NCBI GenBank assembly: GCA_029210625.1
Contig: JARGFU010000018.1
Coordinates: forward strand, 87,312 to 151,311
Direction: 5' to 3'
Length of the DNA: 64,000 nt
Origin: Deltaproteobacteria bacterium
GTDB lineage: Bacteria > Myxococcota > Myxococcia > SLRQ01
The position numbers were made by a program, and so were the translations under genes. Below, piece after piece: positions 35,925 to 44,002 of the stretch; position 1 is the stretch's first letter, and each line of letters begins with the position of its first letter. A model generated the notes under the pieces. It saw nothing but the letters and a program-made list of their open reading frames with translations, ran no database searches and was not told the origin of the DNA.

Positions 35925-36656
35925 ATGGAGCCTCACCCCGCCCCCCGCCGGACCCTGGTCGAGCACCTCGTCGACGATCTGGCCCGCCAGATCCTCCGGG
36001 GCGAGGTCGCCGTGGGCAGCCACCTGCCGACGATGCGGCAGCTCGCCCACGACTACGGGGTGACGGTAGCCACGGCCCAGCGGGCGGTCGCCCGCCTGGA
36101 GGAGATGGGCCTGATCTCGGCCCGGCAGGGCAGCGGCCTGAAGGTGCGCGACGCCCGGCGCGAGGCGGGGCCCGGGGTCCTGCCCCACTGGTTCGCCGCC
36201 CTCACCGACGCCCCCGCGCAGGCGGCCTCGCTGCTCGGCGACGTGCTCGAGCTGCGGCGGCAGATCGCGGTGCACCTGATGCTGAACCTCCCCCTCGCTC
36301 CGGAGGAGCTCCAGCCGGCCACCCTCGATCTCGTCGAGGGCTTCCGGCGGGCCCAGAACCCGGAGGAGGCGATGGAGATCGACCTGATGATGGCCCGCAC
36401 CCTCCTCGCCCTCTCCCCGCAGGTGGCCTACGGGATGATGCTCAACCTCTTCGAGCAGCTCCTGCGCGGCTCGCCCCTGGCCATCGGCGCGATCTACGGA
36501 GAGCCGGAGGGCAACGCCGCGGCCTACCGAGCGGCCTTCACCACCCTGCGCGACGAGCCCTCCCCCGGGCGACGCCGCGCGAAGCTCGAGTCCCTCCTCG
36601 AGCACGTCGACCGCCGCGCCCTCGACCGCCTGATGGAGACCCTCGAAGATGCGTGA
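35925..36656 (+). CDS. GntR family transcriptional regulator
   Basis: 243 residues. The N-terminal winged helix (residues 10-75) has the GntR signature: LARQILRGEVAVGSHLPTMR, then VTVATAQRAVARLEEMGLI and RQGSGLKV. The C-terminal part (90-240) is all-helical and FadR/FCD-like, but lacks an obvious set of metal-binding His, so it may bind a small acid or another ligand. The gene seems to control itself through the dyad in its promoter. It overlaps the next gene, a small membrane protein, by eight bases, so that protein is the first candidate target. Confidence 0.85.
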   Translation: MEPHPAPRRTLVEHLVDDLARQILRGEVAVGSHLPTMRQLAHDYGVTVATAQRAVARLEEMGLISARQGSGLKVRDARREAGPGVLPHWFAALTDAPAQAASLLGDVLELRRQIAVHLMLNLPLAPEELQPATLDLVEGFRRAQNPEEAMEIDLMMARTLLALSPQVAYGMMLNLFEQLLRGSPLAIGAIYGEPEGNAAAYRAAFTTLRDEPSPGRRRAKLESLLEHVDRRALDRLMETLEDA

Positions 36657-37149
36657 GTTCCTCACCCAGGAGGTGCCGGCCTACCGGGACTTCCAGCTGG
36701 TCTACGGCCTCCTCTTCCTCAACTTCGCGATCCCGGTGATGGGCTACGTCTTCTCCCCGGAGACGGCGATCCAGAGCTACCGCGACACGAACCTCCTCCT
36801 CGGCGGCGGTCCCCTGCCCTTCCCCGAGTCGCAGAGCGTCTTCTTCTGGGTCCTGGGCTGCGCCAACGTGCTGACCCTCGCCTTCTGCTGCGCCTTCCTG
36901 ATGTGGAACCTGCGCCGCCACTACGCGGCCCTGCTGCCCCTGACCTTCCTCAAGTTCATGGCGGCCACCCTCTGGCTGGCGATCTTCCTCCTCGACGAGC
37001 GGGCGCCGATCCACCTCGGCGCGGCCCTGCTCGACTACGTCACCTGCGCGGCCTTCGTCTTCTTCGCCCGCCGGGCCCGCCGGGCGATCGGAGAGGTCCC
37101 CGACGAGGCGCTGGTGCCCCGCCCCCGGGCGGCCTTCGGCGGCGCCTGA
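36649..37149 (+). CDS. Four-helix membrane protein of unknown function
   Basis: 166 residues, not recognised. Four hydrophobic segments are visible: about residues 16-34 (LVYGLLFLNFAIPVMGYVF), 64-86 (VFFWVLGCANVLTLAFCCAF), 91-112 and 120-138 (LGAALLDYVTCAAFVFFARR). The N-terminus is charged and the C-terminus is Arg- and Pro-rich, probably cytoplasmic. The start overlaps the GntR gene by eight bases, which suggests co-expression and regulation by it. No catalytic or metal motif was seen apart from three scattered Cys within the helices. Confidence 0.62.
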   Translation: MREFLTQEVPAYRDFQLVYGLLFLNFAIPVMGYVFSPETAIQSYRDTNLLLGGGPLPFPESQSVFFWVLGCANVLTLAFCCAFLMWNLRRHYAALLPLTFLKFMAATLWLAIFLLDERAPIHLGAALLDYVTCAAFVFFARRARRAIGEVPDEALVPRPRAAFGGA

Positions 37150-37193
37150 CCCCCGGGCTTCTCATCGGCGTTGGGATGGCCGATCGTGGGGCC

Positions 37194-38492
37194 ATGGTCC
37201 TCTCCCGCTTCCGCTTCCTCCCCCTCGCCCTGCTCCTCGTCCTCCTGGGAGGCGCCTGCCCGGCCCCGGACGATCCGGGCCTGGACGGCGGCGGTGGCGA
37301 TGGAGGGAGCGCCGACGGTGGAGGTTCGGACGGCGGGGATCCGGACGGGGGCGTCCAGCTCTCGGCGGACGAGCTCTACTGGCGGGAGATCCTCGCCGGT
37401 GGGGTCGACGCCGCGACCGGCCTCGCCGAGCTCGCCGAGCGCGGCGGCTTCCCCCTGGAGGTCGAGGGCGGCTTCCTCTTCGCCTACCTCGACGACCGCC
37501 AGGACACCTACGCCCTGGCCGGAGACTTCGAGGGCTGGACCGGCCTGCCGATGACCCTCGAGGCCGGGGTCTGGTGGATCGTGGTGCCCATCCCGAGCCC
37601 GGACGGCGCGAAGTACAAGTTCGTCCGCGAGTTCGAGGACCTCTACCTGGCCGACCCCCTGGCCCGGCGCTACGGCCACGACGAGTTCGGCGAGTTCTCC
37701 CTCGTACGCAGCAGCGGCGCTCACCTCGAGCGGATGAGCGCCGGGGGCAGCCGTGGGGGGCGGATCCGCCTGTGGGTGCCGGCGGGAGCCATCGCGCGGC
37801 ACCTCTACGTGCAGGACGGCCAGAACCTCTTCGACCCCGCGTCGTTCAACGGCGGGTGGCGCCTCCAGGAGAGCGTGGGCGCGGGCACCCTGGTGGTGGG
37901 CATCGACAACCTCGGCACCGCGCGGATGGACGAGTACACCCACGTGGCCGACGACGGGATCGGTACCGGTGGACCCATCGGGGGCGGGGCCGACGCCTAC
38001 ACCGACTGGATCGTCACCTCCCTGATCCCCCAGGTCGAGGCCCGCTACGGTGCGGCGCCGAAGCGGGGGGCGATGGGCTCCTCCCTCGGCGGCCTGGTCT
38101 CCCTCCATCTCTGGATGCGCCACCCCACCCACTTCGCCTTCGTCGGCAGCCTCTCCGGCACCATGGGCTGGGGCTCCCTCGGCACCCACACCGGTGAGAC
38201 GATCATCGAGCGCCTCGCGGGTCAGTCCGCCGGCGGCGTCGTGCTCTACCTCGACAGCGGCGGCGGCCCGGGCAGCGGCTGCGTCGACTCCGACGGCGAC
38301 GGCATCCAGGACGACGCGCCCGACGCGGCCGACAACTACTGCGAGAACCGCCAGCTCGCCGATCAGCTCGCCGCCGACGGCTGGACCTGGGACCAGGAGC
38401 TCCACCACTGGTGGGAGCTGGGCGCGGCCCACGACGAGCAGGCCTGGGCGGCCCGCGTACACCGCCCCCTGGCGATCTTCGAGGCTCCCTGA
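37194..38492 (+). CDS. Lipoprotein esterase of the Esterase D/feruloyl-esterase type
   Basis: 432 residues from the ATG at 37194 (ATG at 37176 is also in frame). The signal peptide ends in LLVLLGGAC, a lipobox, followed by an Asp/Gly linker. Residues about 80-170 are an immunoglobulin-like E-set domain similar to CBM48 (YALAGDFEGWTGLPMTLEAG). The C-terminal 260 residues are an alpha/beta hydrolase: LYVQDGQNLFD, then the nucleophile GSSLGGLVSLH; the final His probably is in WELGAAHDEQAW. This pairing is known in enterochelin-esterase and acetyl-xylan/feruloyl-esterase relatives. A short TT3-like loop (DSDGDGIQDD) sits between. It should cleave esters outside the cytoplasm; the substrate is unknown. 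Confidence 0.82.
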   Translation: MVLSRFRFLPLALLLVLLGGACPAPDDPGLDGGGGDGGSADGGGSDGGDPDGGVQLSADELYWREILAGGVDAATGLAELAERGGFPLEVEGGFLFAYLDDRQDTYALAGDFEGWTGLPMTLEAGVWWIVVPIPSPDGAKYKFVREFEDLYLADPLARRYGHDEFGEFSLVRSSGAHLERMSAGGSRGGRIRLWVPAGAIARHLYVQDGQNLFDPASFNGGWRLQESVGAGTLVVGIDNLGTARMDEYTHVADDGIGTGGPIGGGADAYTDWIVTSLIPQVEARYGAAPKRGAMGSSLGGLVSLHLWMRHPTHFAFVGSLSGTMGWGSLGTHTGETIIERLAGQSAGGVVLYLDSGGGPGSGCVDSDGDGIQDDAPDAADNYCENRQLADQLAADGWTWDQELHHWWELGAAHDEQAWAARVHRPLAIFEAP

Positions 38493-38497
38493 CGGGC

Positions 38498-39622
38498 ATG
38501 GGCGAGGTGCGCAAGCCCAACTGGCTCCTCCTCTTCGGGGCCATCACCGCCGGCGCCGGCTTCGGCCTCTACCAGGCCGCCCGCGTCGCCCACCCGGGCT
38601 GGGGAGAGAACGACGCCGGGCCGCGGGTCGAGGACGCCGGCCCAGCGCCGGTGGACGCCGGCGCGCCTCCCGACGCCGGCCTCGAGGTGATCGACCAGGC
38701 CTTCAACCCCGGCTTCATCGGCGCCGCCTGCGACGAGGACGCGGACTGCCAGGACTACGAGGGGGCCTTCTGCCTCGGGGCCGAACACGGCTTCCCCCGG
38801 GGCACCTGCTCCCGGAGCTGCGACCGCCTCTGCCCCGATCAGCGCGGCGACCACTACGCCCCGACCTTCTGCGTGGAGAGCCCGGTGGAGGGCCACGCCG
38901 CGGTCTGCCTGGCCCAGTGCAACCTCCACCTCACGGACAGCGGCTGCCGCCCCGGCTACGTCTGCACCAGCCTGCGGCGCGCCGGAGAGCAGAAGGCCCG
39001 CCTGGTCTGCCTCCCCGACCACGGCCACCCGGCGGCGCCCACCGCCTGCACCGCGCGCCTCGACGACCTCGGCCTCACCTACGCCCGGCCGGACCTCGCG
39101 GACACCGACGCCCGGGGCGCCACGCCGGACGATCCGGTGCCCGACGAGTCCCTCTGCATCATCGACACACCGGTGCTCCTCTCGAGCCCCCTGCACGGCG
39201 TCGACTTCCGCGCCAAGGGGCAGCGCTTCGCCGACCACCTCCTGGTGGCCTGTGACCTGGCGCCGGCGCTGGAGGCGCTGGCCAAGCTGCTGGCCCGCCA
39301 CGGGATCGTCGAGGTGGAGCACAACGGCACCTACGTCTGCCGCGGCGTGGCGGGCACCCGCTCCCTCTCCGGGCACGGCCGGGGCCTGGCCATCGACATC
39401 ACCGCCTTCGAGCGCGCCGTCGGCACGCCCGTGTCGGTGGAGGCGGACTGGGAGGGGAAGGACCGGGAGAAGAAGCGGGCGCTGCGCGCGCTGGTGCGCG
39501 AGCTGAAGGCCGAGAAGCTCTTCGACAAGGTGCTCACCCCCGCGAGCAACGAGGCCCACCGCGACCACCTGCACCTCGAGCTGCGCTACCGGCCCGGGCC
39601 CGAGCTCGTCGAGGAGAGGTAG
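38498..39622 (+). CDS. Extensin-like/M15-type peptidase with Cys-rich N-terminal region
   Basis: 374 residues, starting five bases after the esterase stop. One N-terminal membrane helix (WLLLFGAITAGAGFGLYQAA) is followed by an Asp/Ala/Pro linker and a Cys-rich stretch (residues 75-180, about twelve Cys). The C-terminal domain (residues 210-370) is extensin-like: GTYVCRGVAGTRSLSGHGRG, then LAIDITAFE and NEAHRDHLHLEL. The His, Asp and HxH match the zinc site of the M15/VanY/LAS peptidase group, so a peptidoglycan DD-peptidase activity is plausible. The 3' end overlaps the convergent gene by 37 bases. The Cys-rich region has the feel of Myxococcota secreted proteins. Confidence 0.75.
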   Translation: MGEVRKPNWLLLFGAITAGAGFGLYQAARVAHPGWGENDAGPRVEDAGPAPVDAGAPPDAGLEVIDQAFNPGFIGAACDEDADCQDYEGAFCLGAEHGFPRGTCSRSCDRLCPDQRGDHYAPTFCVESPVEGHAAVCLAQCNLHLTDSGCRPGYVCTSLRRAGEQKARLVCLPDHGHPAAPTACTARLDDLGLTYARPDLADTDARGATPDDPVPDESLCIIDTPVLLSSPLHGVDFRAKGQRFADHLLVACDLAPALEALAKLLARHGIVEVEHNGTYVCRGVAGTRSLSGHGRGLAIDITAFERAVGTPVSVEADWEGKDREKKRALRALVRELKAEKLFDKVLTPASNEAHRDHLHLELRYRPGPELVEER

Positions 39623-40746
39623 GCCTCGCAGGCCTGGGTGGGGGCGGTGAGCAGGACCGTCGCGCTCCCCCGCTCGGGCCAGGCGCCGGTCAGCTCGACG
39701 CGCACCTCGTCGGCCTGCTCCGGCCAGACGAAGCGCACCTCCGGGTGGCGACCGTGGCTGCCAGCCATCCCCATCCCGCCGCCGGCGCCCCCGGAGGGGC
39801 TCGTGCGGTGCCAGCTCAGGGAGTGTCCGGAGATGGCCGCCGGCCGCCCCTCGGCGGACCAGAGGCGGCAGCGCACCAGCGCCTCGTCGGGGATCACCAG
39901 CTCCAGCCGAGCGCCGACGTCGGCCAGGCCGATCCGGCGGCTCGCCAGGGGAGGCGCGGACTCCGGTCCGAGCTGCCCCCGCACCTCGACGATCCAGGAG
40001 GTGCCGCCGATCATCGGGATGGCGAAGCTCCCATCCCCCCACTGGTGGAGGTCCTCCGCTAGGAAGGGTCGCAGGAAGCGGTGCAGCTCGTCCCCCGCCA
40101 CGGCCGGCCGCAGGCTCAGCTCGACGCCGTCGGCGGGCTCACCGCTGCCGGTGATCACCCTCCCCTCGAGCTTCCCCACCGGCCAGGCCTCCAGGCAGAG
40201 CTCCAGCTCCTCGGGTGCCTCGTCCACGGGCCGGGGCAGGACCCGGTGCTCCCGCCAGGCGAAGTGGGCCTCCCCCTCCGGATCCGGCTCGGGGGAGGTG
40301 GCGAAGAGGTAGACCGGGCCCTCGGGCAGGTCCTCGAGCTCCGCCCAGCCCCCCGCATCGGTGGAGGCCTGCGGATCCTCGGGAGGCAGGAAGCCGGGAT
40401 CGTCGAGGCGGGCCGCCTCGACCCAGACCAGGTGGGCGCCCCGGACGACGGCGTTGTCGACGCCGAAGACCCGCACCCGCAGGCCGCGGCGGGTCTCGGC
40501 GGGCGGCGCGCTGGCCTCCTCCTCACCCTCCTCCCCGCCGGCGGCGAGCGCGGGAGGCGCGGCCCAGAGGGGATCCCGGGGCAGCTCCAGGCGGCCCGGA
40601 GAGCGCGGCGACGCGGGTGGAGGTGCCCCTGCGCCGCCCCCGCGCGGCGCGGGCAGGCTCGCGAGCGGCGCGGCGAGGAGACCCTGGAAGAGGAGGCCCA
40701 GCGACCCGAGGAGGAGGGTCAGGGCGGCGAAGAGAGGGATCCGCAT
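39586..40746 (-). CDS. Secreted or anchored beta-sandwich protein of unknown function
   Basis: 386 residues, not assigned. A signal peptide or anchor covers residues 1-26 (PLFAALTLLLGSLGLLFQGL), then a Pro/Ala/Gly-rich linker of 50 residues. From residue 88 on there are three or four beta-sandwich modules in the style of carboxypeptidase-regulatory or bacterial Ig-like domains (LRVRVFGVDNAVVRGAHLVW, and VGKLEGRVITGSGEPADGVE). A Gly/Met/Ser/His-rich loop (SGGAGGGMGMAGSHGRH) is near the C-terminus. Family members are adhesive or structural, with no catalysis. A perfect 20-base dyad stands two bases before the start codon. Confidence 0.62.
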   Translation of the reverse strand: MRIPLFAALTLLLGSLGLLFQGLLAAPLASLPAPRGGGAGAPPPASPRSPGRLELPRDPLWAAPPALAAGGEEGEEEASAPPAETRRGLRVRVFGVDNAVVRGAHLVWVEAARLDDPGFLPPEDPQASTDAGGWAELEDLPEGPVYLFATSPEPDPEGEAHFAWREHRVLPRPVDEAPEELELCLEAWPVGKLEGRVITGSGEPADGVELSLRPAVAGDELHRFLRPFLAEDLHQWGDGSFAIPMIGGTSWIVEVRGQLGPESAPPLASRRIGLADVGARLELVIPDEALVRCRLWSAEGRPAAISGHSLSWHRTSPSGGAGGGMGMAGSHGRHPEVRFVWPEQADEVRVELTGAWPERGSATVLLTAPTQACEAYLSSTSSGPGR

Positions 40747-40748
40747 CT

Positions 40749-40768
40749 ACCCGGTGTGGACACCGGGT
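40749..40768. promoter_or_regulatory. Perfect inverted repeat next to the start codon of the 39586-40746 gene
   Basis: ACCCGGTGT-GG-ACACCGGGT has nine-base arms and a two-base centre, and ends two bases before the ATG (minus strand). It lies between two minus-strand genes. It could be an operator dyad, a terminator stem for the upstream DUF4126 gene (no T run follows), or an mRNA hairpin that covers the ribosome binding region. Confidence 0.5.
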
Positions 40769-40791
40769 GAGTGACGGAGGTTCCCCTGGCT

Positions 40792-41358
40792 TCAGGCCGC
40801 GGCCGCGGCCTGGCGGCGGCGGCTCCAGCGCCAGAGGAGGAAGACCGCCACGACGGCGAGGACGAGGGCCAGCGCAGGCAGGAGCACCCCGAGCACCGAG
40901 AGGAAGATCGCGCCGACGTTCTCGAGGGTGGAGACCACCGGGTTGAGGGTGCCTCCCGTGAAGGCCGCCGTGGCGAGGCGCGCCTTCACGGTGACCAGCT
41001 GCACCACCCCCGCGGCGCCGCCGCCGGCGATGATGGCCACCGACCACTGCATCAGCGGGCTCATGTCGGTGACGCAGGAGGCGGTCGCCACCACTCCGGC
41101 GACCACGGCGGCCGGGCTCGCCACCGAGTCGAGGAGGTTGTCCACCAGGGGGAAGTAGTAGGCGCCGATCTCCAGGAAGGTTGCGACGCCGAAGGCGACG
41201 AGCGCCGGGAGCGTGCCCACCCAGGCGAAGGAGTCGTGGAGCTCCACGTGGCCGGAGAGGGCGGCGAGGGAGAGGGCGAAGAGGGGCACGAAGACCCGGA
41301 AGCCGCAGGCCGCGGCGAGGCCGACCCCCAGGGAGATGGCCAGGATGGTCTCGCTCAT
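40792..41358 (-). CDS. DUF4126 family membrane protein
   Basis: 188 residues with about five to six hydrophobic helices. The family pattern is clear: SLGVGLAAACGFRVFVPLFA at the N-terminus, then TLPALVAFGVATFLEIGAYY, DNLLDSVASPAAVVAGVVAT and WSVAIIAGGGAAGVVQ. AAGGAGGAG precedes the ATG. The C-terminus is a short Arg/Ala tail on the cytoplasmic side. The function of DUF4126 is not known. It lies 45 bases upstream of the beta-sandwich gene on the same strand. Confidence 0.82.
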   Translation of the reverse strand: MSETILAISLGVGLAAACGFRVFVPLFALSLAALSGHVELHDSFAWVGTLPALVAFGVATFLEIGAYYFPLVDNLLDSVASPAAVVAGVVATASCVTDMSPLMQWSVAIIAGGGAAGVVQLVTVKARLATAAFTGGTLNPVVSTLENVGAIFLSVLGVLLPALALVLAVVAVFLLWRWSRRRQAAAAA

Positions 41359-41462
41359 TCGCTCCTCCTTCTCTCCTGATTCCCGCAGCGCCGGACGATC
41401 GGGCGATCGCCCCTCTGACAGCCTGAACCTACTGCATTTCCGGGGGCCCATCGCCGGGACCG

Positions 41463-41491
41463 CTGGCACCGGGGGGCGTCCATGCTATCTG
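41463..41491 (+). promoter_or_regulatory. Likely promoter for a leaderless transcript
   Basis: CTGGCA (41463-41468) and TATCTG (41486-41491) are 17 bases apart, and the -10 hexamer ends six bases before the ATG at 41498. No ribosome binding site is present. The spacing to the ATG is the same as at 51033 and 44976. Confidence 0.45.
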
Positions 41492-41497
41492 CATCTC

Positions 41498-42664
41498 ATG
41501 TCGATGCGGCGCCCGCTCCTCCCCGCGCTCCTCCTGCTGGCGCTCGGTCTGCCGCCGGCGGCGGCGGTCGCCGAGGTGGTCGAGGCCGTGCCGGCGCCGG
41601 CGCCCGCCGCGGCGAGCGAGGCCGCGCCGGAGGGGAAGCCCAAGGCCTTCTTCAGCGGGCTGGCGGCGACCACCGGGGTCAGCCCGGAGGAGCTCACCGG
41701 CCTCTCCCGCCTCTGCGCCTCCGAGCTCGGCGCCCTCGGCGTCTACCAGGTCATCGGGGACCAGGACATCGCCGCCCTCCTCGGCCTCGAGGCGCGCCAG
41801 CAGATGCTCGGCTGCGAGGACAACGGCAGCTGCCTCGCCGAGATCGCCGGCTCCCTCGGCGCCGAGCGGGTGATCTACGGGGACGTCTCCCGCTACGGAC
41901 AGACGGTGCTCCTCAACCTCACCCTCCTCGACAGCGGCAACGCGGCGGCCCTCGGCCGGGTCTCCCGCAAGATCGAGGGCGCCGACACCCTGGAGCCCGT
42001 GCTCTCGGTCCTCTCCGGCGCCCTGGAGGAGCTCGTCGCCGGCGACCCCCGGGCCAGCAAGGCGCCGGGCGCCGCGGCCCCCGCCCCGGCGGCGACGACG
42101 GCCCTGCGCCGCCCCGACCCGCCCCGGCGCCACTCGACGCGCAAGCCCTTCCCGGGCTTCCAGCTCCGGATCCACCTCCGGGCCGACCTGACCGGGACCT
42201 GGCACTTCGGCACCCGCCAGACCGACGCGGGGGAGACCGAGTACACGGCCGACTACACGCGGGCGACCGTGATCCCGGCGGCCGGCGTGGCCTTCCGCTA
42301 CCAGCGCTTCGAGCTCGCGCTGACCGGCGGCTACGCGGGCGGGGCCTGGAAGGTCCCGGCGGCCGAGTACGATCTCTCGAACCAGCCGACCGCCTTCTGG
42401 GTGGACTTCTCCTTCGCGGCCACCACCGTCGACGCCGGCACCCGCATCAACGTGGGGATGGGGCTGGGCTCCCTGGCCGGCTTCGGGGTGCAGGCCTTCG
42501 TGGACTTCGAGCGGCCGCTCTTCAGCTCGAAGAAGAGCGCCTTCGATCTCAACGGCCGCTTCGCCCTCGCCTTCTACGATCTCGCCAAGGCCAGCGAGGT
42601 CTGGTCGCCGGCCGGCGGCGTCGCGGTCCTCGCCGTCGGCGGCGCCTATCGCCTGACGCCCTGA
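41498..42664 (+). CDS. Secreted protein with CsgG/FlgO-like N-terminal domain and C-terminal outer-membrane barrel-like part
   Basis: 388 residues; ATG at 41504 is an equal alternative start. A signal peptide (LLPALLLLALGLPPAAAVAE) is followed by residues 50-180 of the type common in Myxococcota: regulation of a weak ATP-like fold is absent, and the pattern LGCEDNGSCLAEIAGSLGAE plus VIYGDVSRYGQTVLLNLTLL suits FlgO/CsgG-like lipoprotein domains. A Pro/Ala linker leads to residues 230-388, which alternate polar and aromatic residues like a small beta-barrel (FRYQRFELALTGGYAGG ... VGGAYRL). It probably resides at the outer membrane; function unknown. It is a stand-alone gene with its own promoter. 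Confidence 0.65.
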   Translation: MSMRRPLLPALLLLALGLPPAAAVAEVVEAVPAPAPAAASEAAPEGKPKAFFSGLAATTGVSPEELTGLSRLCASELGALGVYQVIGDQDIAALLGLEARQQMLGCEDNGSCLAEIAGSLGAERVIYGDVSRYGQTVLLNLTLLDSGNAAALGRVSRKIEGADTLEPVLSVLSGALEELVAGDPRASKAPGAAAPAPAATTALRRPDPPRRHSTRKPFPGFQLRIHLRADLTGTWHFGTRQTDAGETEYTADYTRATVIPAAGVAFRYQRFELALTGGYAGGAWKVPAAEYDLSNQPTAFWVDFSFAATTVDAGTRINVGMGLGSLAGFGVQAFVDFERPLFSSKKSAFDLNGRFALAFYDLAKASEVWSPAGGVAVLAVGGAYRLTP

Positions 42665-42717
42665 AAAAAGTGCCTCCCCGGGGGCGCCACCGATCCGTGG
42701 CGCACACCCGAGGAGGC
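42664..42717 (-). terminator. Rho-independent terminator of the VWA gene
   Basis: Read on the minus strand: an 11-base outer stem (42717-42707 with 42682-42672, one G-T pair), an inner stem GCGCCAC/GTGGCGC (42703-42697 with 42690-42684), then ACTTTTTT (42671-42664). It is the textbook form and ends transcription of the gene at 42744. On the plus strand it lacks a T run. Confidence 0.82.
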
Positions 42718-42743
42718 GGCGGGTTCGGGGATGAATCGGAGGC

Positions 42744-43889
42744 CTACTCGAAGTCGAAGCCGGCGGCGCTCATCTGCTCGGTGACCGCGCCCTCGACCGC
42801 GACGTCGAAGGTGTCCTTCTTCGGGCCGGCCTTCTTGCGGGCCTCGGCGACGAAGCCGCGGCGCTTCTGCTCGAGCTCGCGGATCTCCTCCTGGAGCTGC
42901 TGCCGCTCCTTCGCCTTCTCCTTCACGAAGGCGGCGCGCTGCTTCTCGTTCTTGCCGGCGAGCTCCTCGGGCATGTCGTCGTCGCCCAGCGCCTCGAGGC
43001 TGACCGCGCCCGAGGCGAGGCCGTCGACCAGGTCCCAGTCGTCGGCGCGATACTGACCCGAGGCCTTGGCCACCGAGCGATCGGCGGCGGCGGCCGGCGC
43101 GGCCTCGGCGGCCTTCTCGTCGAGCTTGCGCTGGCGGGAGGCCTTGGACTTCCCGCGCGTGCCGTAGGCCACGTAGGTGTCGTTGAGCTTGGCGCCGAGG
43201 GTGGCGAGCTTCGCGTCGTAGGGCGTCACGATCGTCGCCACCGCGGCGTTCTGGTCAATGTTCATCGCCTTCCCGCCGGCGAGGGCAGCGGCGGCGTTCC
43301 ACTGGCCGGCCTGGGCCGAGGCCTCGTCACCGCAGTGGATGGTGTTCACGGTGATGCCTTCCTGGCGCGCCTTCGAGATGGCCGACTTGAAGCTCACCGG
43401 CCCCTGGGTGAAGGGCTCGTTCCCGGCGATGAAGATCGCCCGGTAGTGATCGCCCTCGCTCCACTCGAGCTCGGTGACCGCCTTCTCGATCGCCTGGCCG
43501 CAGTACTCGTCGCCGCCGTCGGTCCGCAGGGAGAAGAGGGCCTCGGAGACCGCGTCCAGATCCCGGGTGAGGCCGACCACCTGGCGGATGTGCCCCTGCC
43601 GCGCGGGCACCGAGGACTTGCCGTACTCGTAGAGGGCGACCCGCAGGTCGGGGGCGCGGCCGGCGTGGCGGGCGCTGGCGACGGTGTTCACCAGACCCCA
43701 GAGCTTGGTCTTGGCCTGGTCGATGAGGCCGTCCATCGAGCCCGAGGTGTCCAGGAGGATGGCGATCTCGACCCGCTCCCGGGGCGCGGCGCGATCGTCG
43801 AGGACCGGGCGGCTGGCCCGGGCCAGCGCGGGGAGGAGGAGGGCCGGGAGGGCGGCGAGGAGGGCGGCGTGGGCGAAGCGGGTCTTCAT
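42744..43889 (-). CDS. Secreted von Willebrand factor A domain protein
   Basis: 381 residues, with AAGGAG six bases before the ATG. A cleavable signal peptide (residues 1-25) is followed by a VWA domain (38-230) with an intact metal-ion-dependent adhesion site, DTSGSMDG (Asp47, Ser49, Ser51), then RTDGGDEYCGQAIEKAVTEL and IFIAGNEPFTQGP. The C-terminal third is charged and contains a coiled-coil stretch around residues 325-365 (KERQQLQEEIRELEQKRRGF). Family relatives in other bacteria are periplasmic and bind a partner through Mg2+. The gene is a single unit: own ribosome binding site, strong terminator. Confidence 0.87.
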   Translation of the reverse strand: MKTRFAHAALLAALPALLLPALARASRPVLDDRAAPRERVEIAILLDTSGSMDGLIDQAKTKLWGLVNTVASARHAGRAPDLRVALYEYGKSSVPARQGHIRQVVGLTRDLDAVSEALFSLRTDGGDEYCGQAIEKAVTELEWSEGDHYRAIFIAGNEPFTQGPVSFKSAISKARQEGITVNTIHCGDEASAQAGQWNAAAALAGGKAMNIDQNAAVATIVTPYDAKLATLGAKLNDTYVAYGTRGKSKASRQRKLDEKAAEAAPAAAADRSVAKASGQYRADDWDLVDGLASGAVSLEALGDDDMPEELAGKNEKQRAAFVKEKAKERQQLQEEIRELEQKRRGFVAEARKKAGPKKDTFDVAVEGAVTEQMSAAGFDFE

Positions 43890-44002
43890 GGGGGGCTCCT
43901 TGGGATCGGATTCCCCCCTACCTACGAACGGGGTGCGCAGAGGATCTGTCGGGCCGGGGAGAGGCCGTGCGCGAGCGCGTGCCCGGTCCGCAGAAGCGAG
44001 CC

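Noticed and set aside
42661..42717. Terminator for the plus-strand gene ending at 42664
   Set aside because: The A run is on the plus strand before the stem and no T run follows the stem on that strand, so the element acts on the minus strand only.
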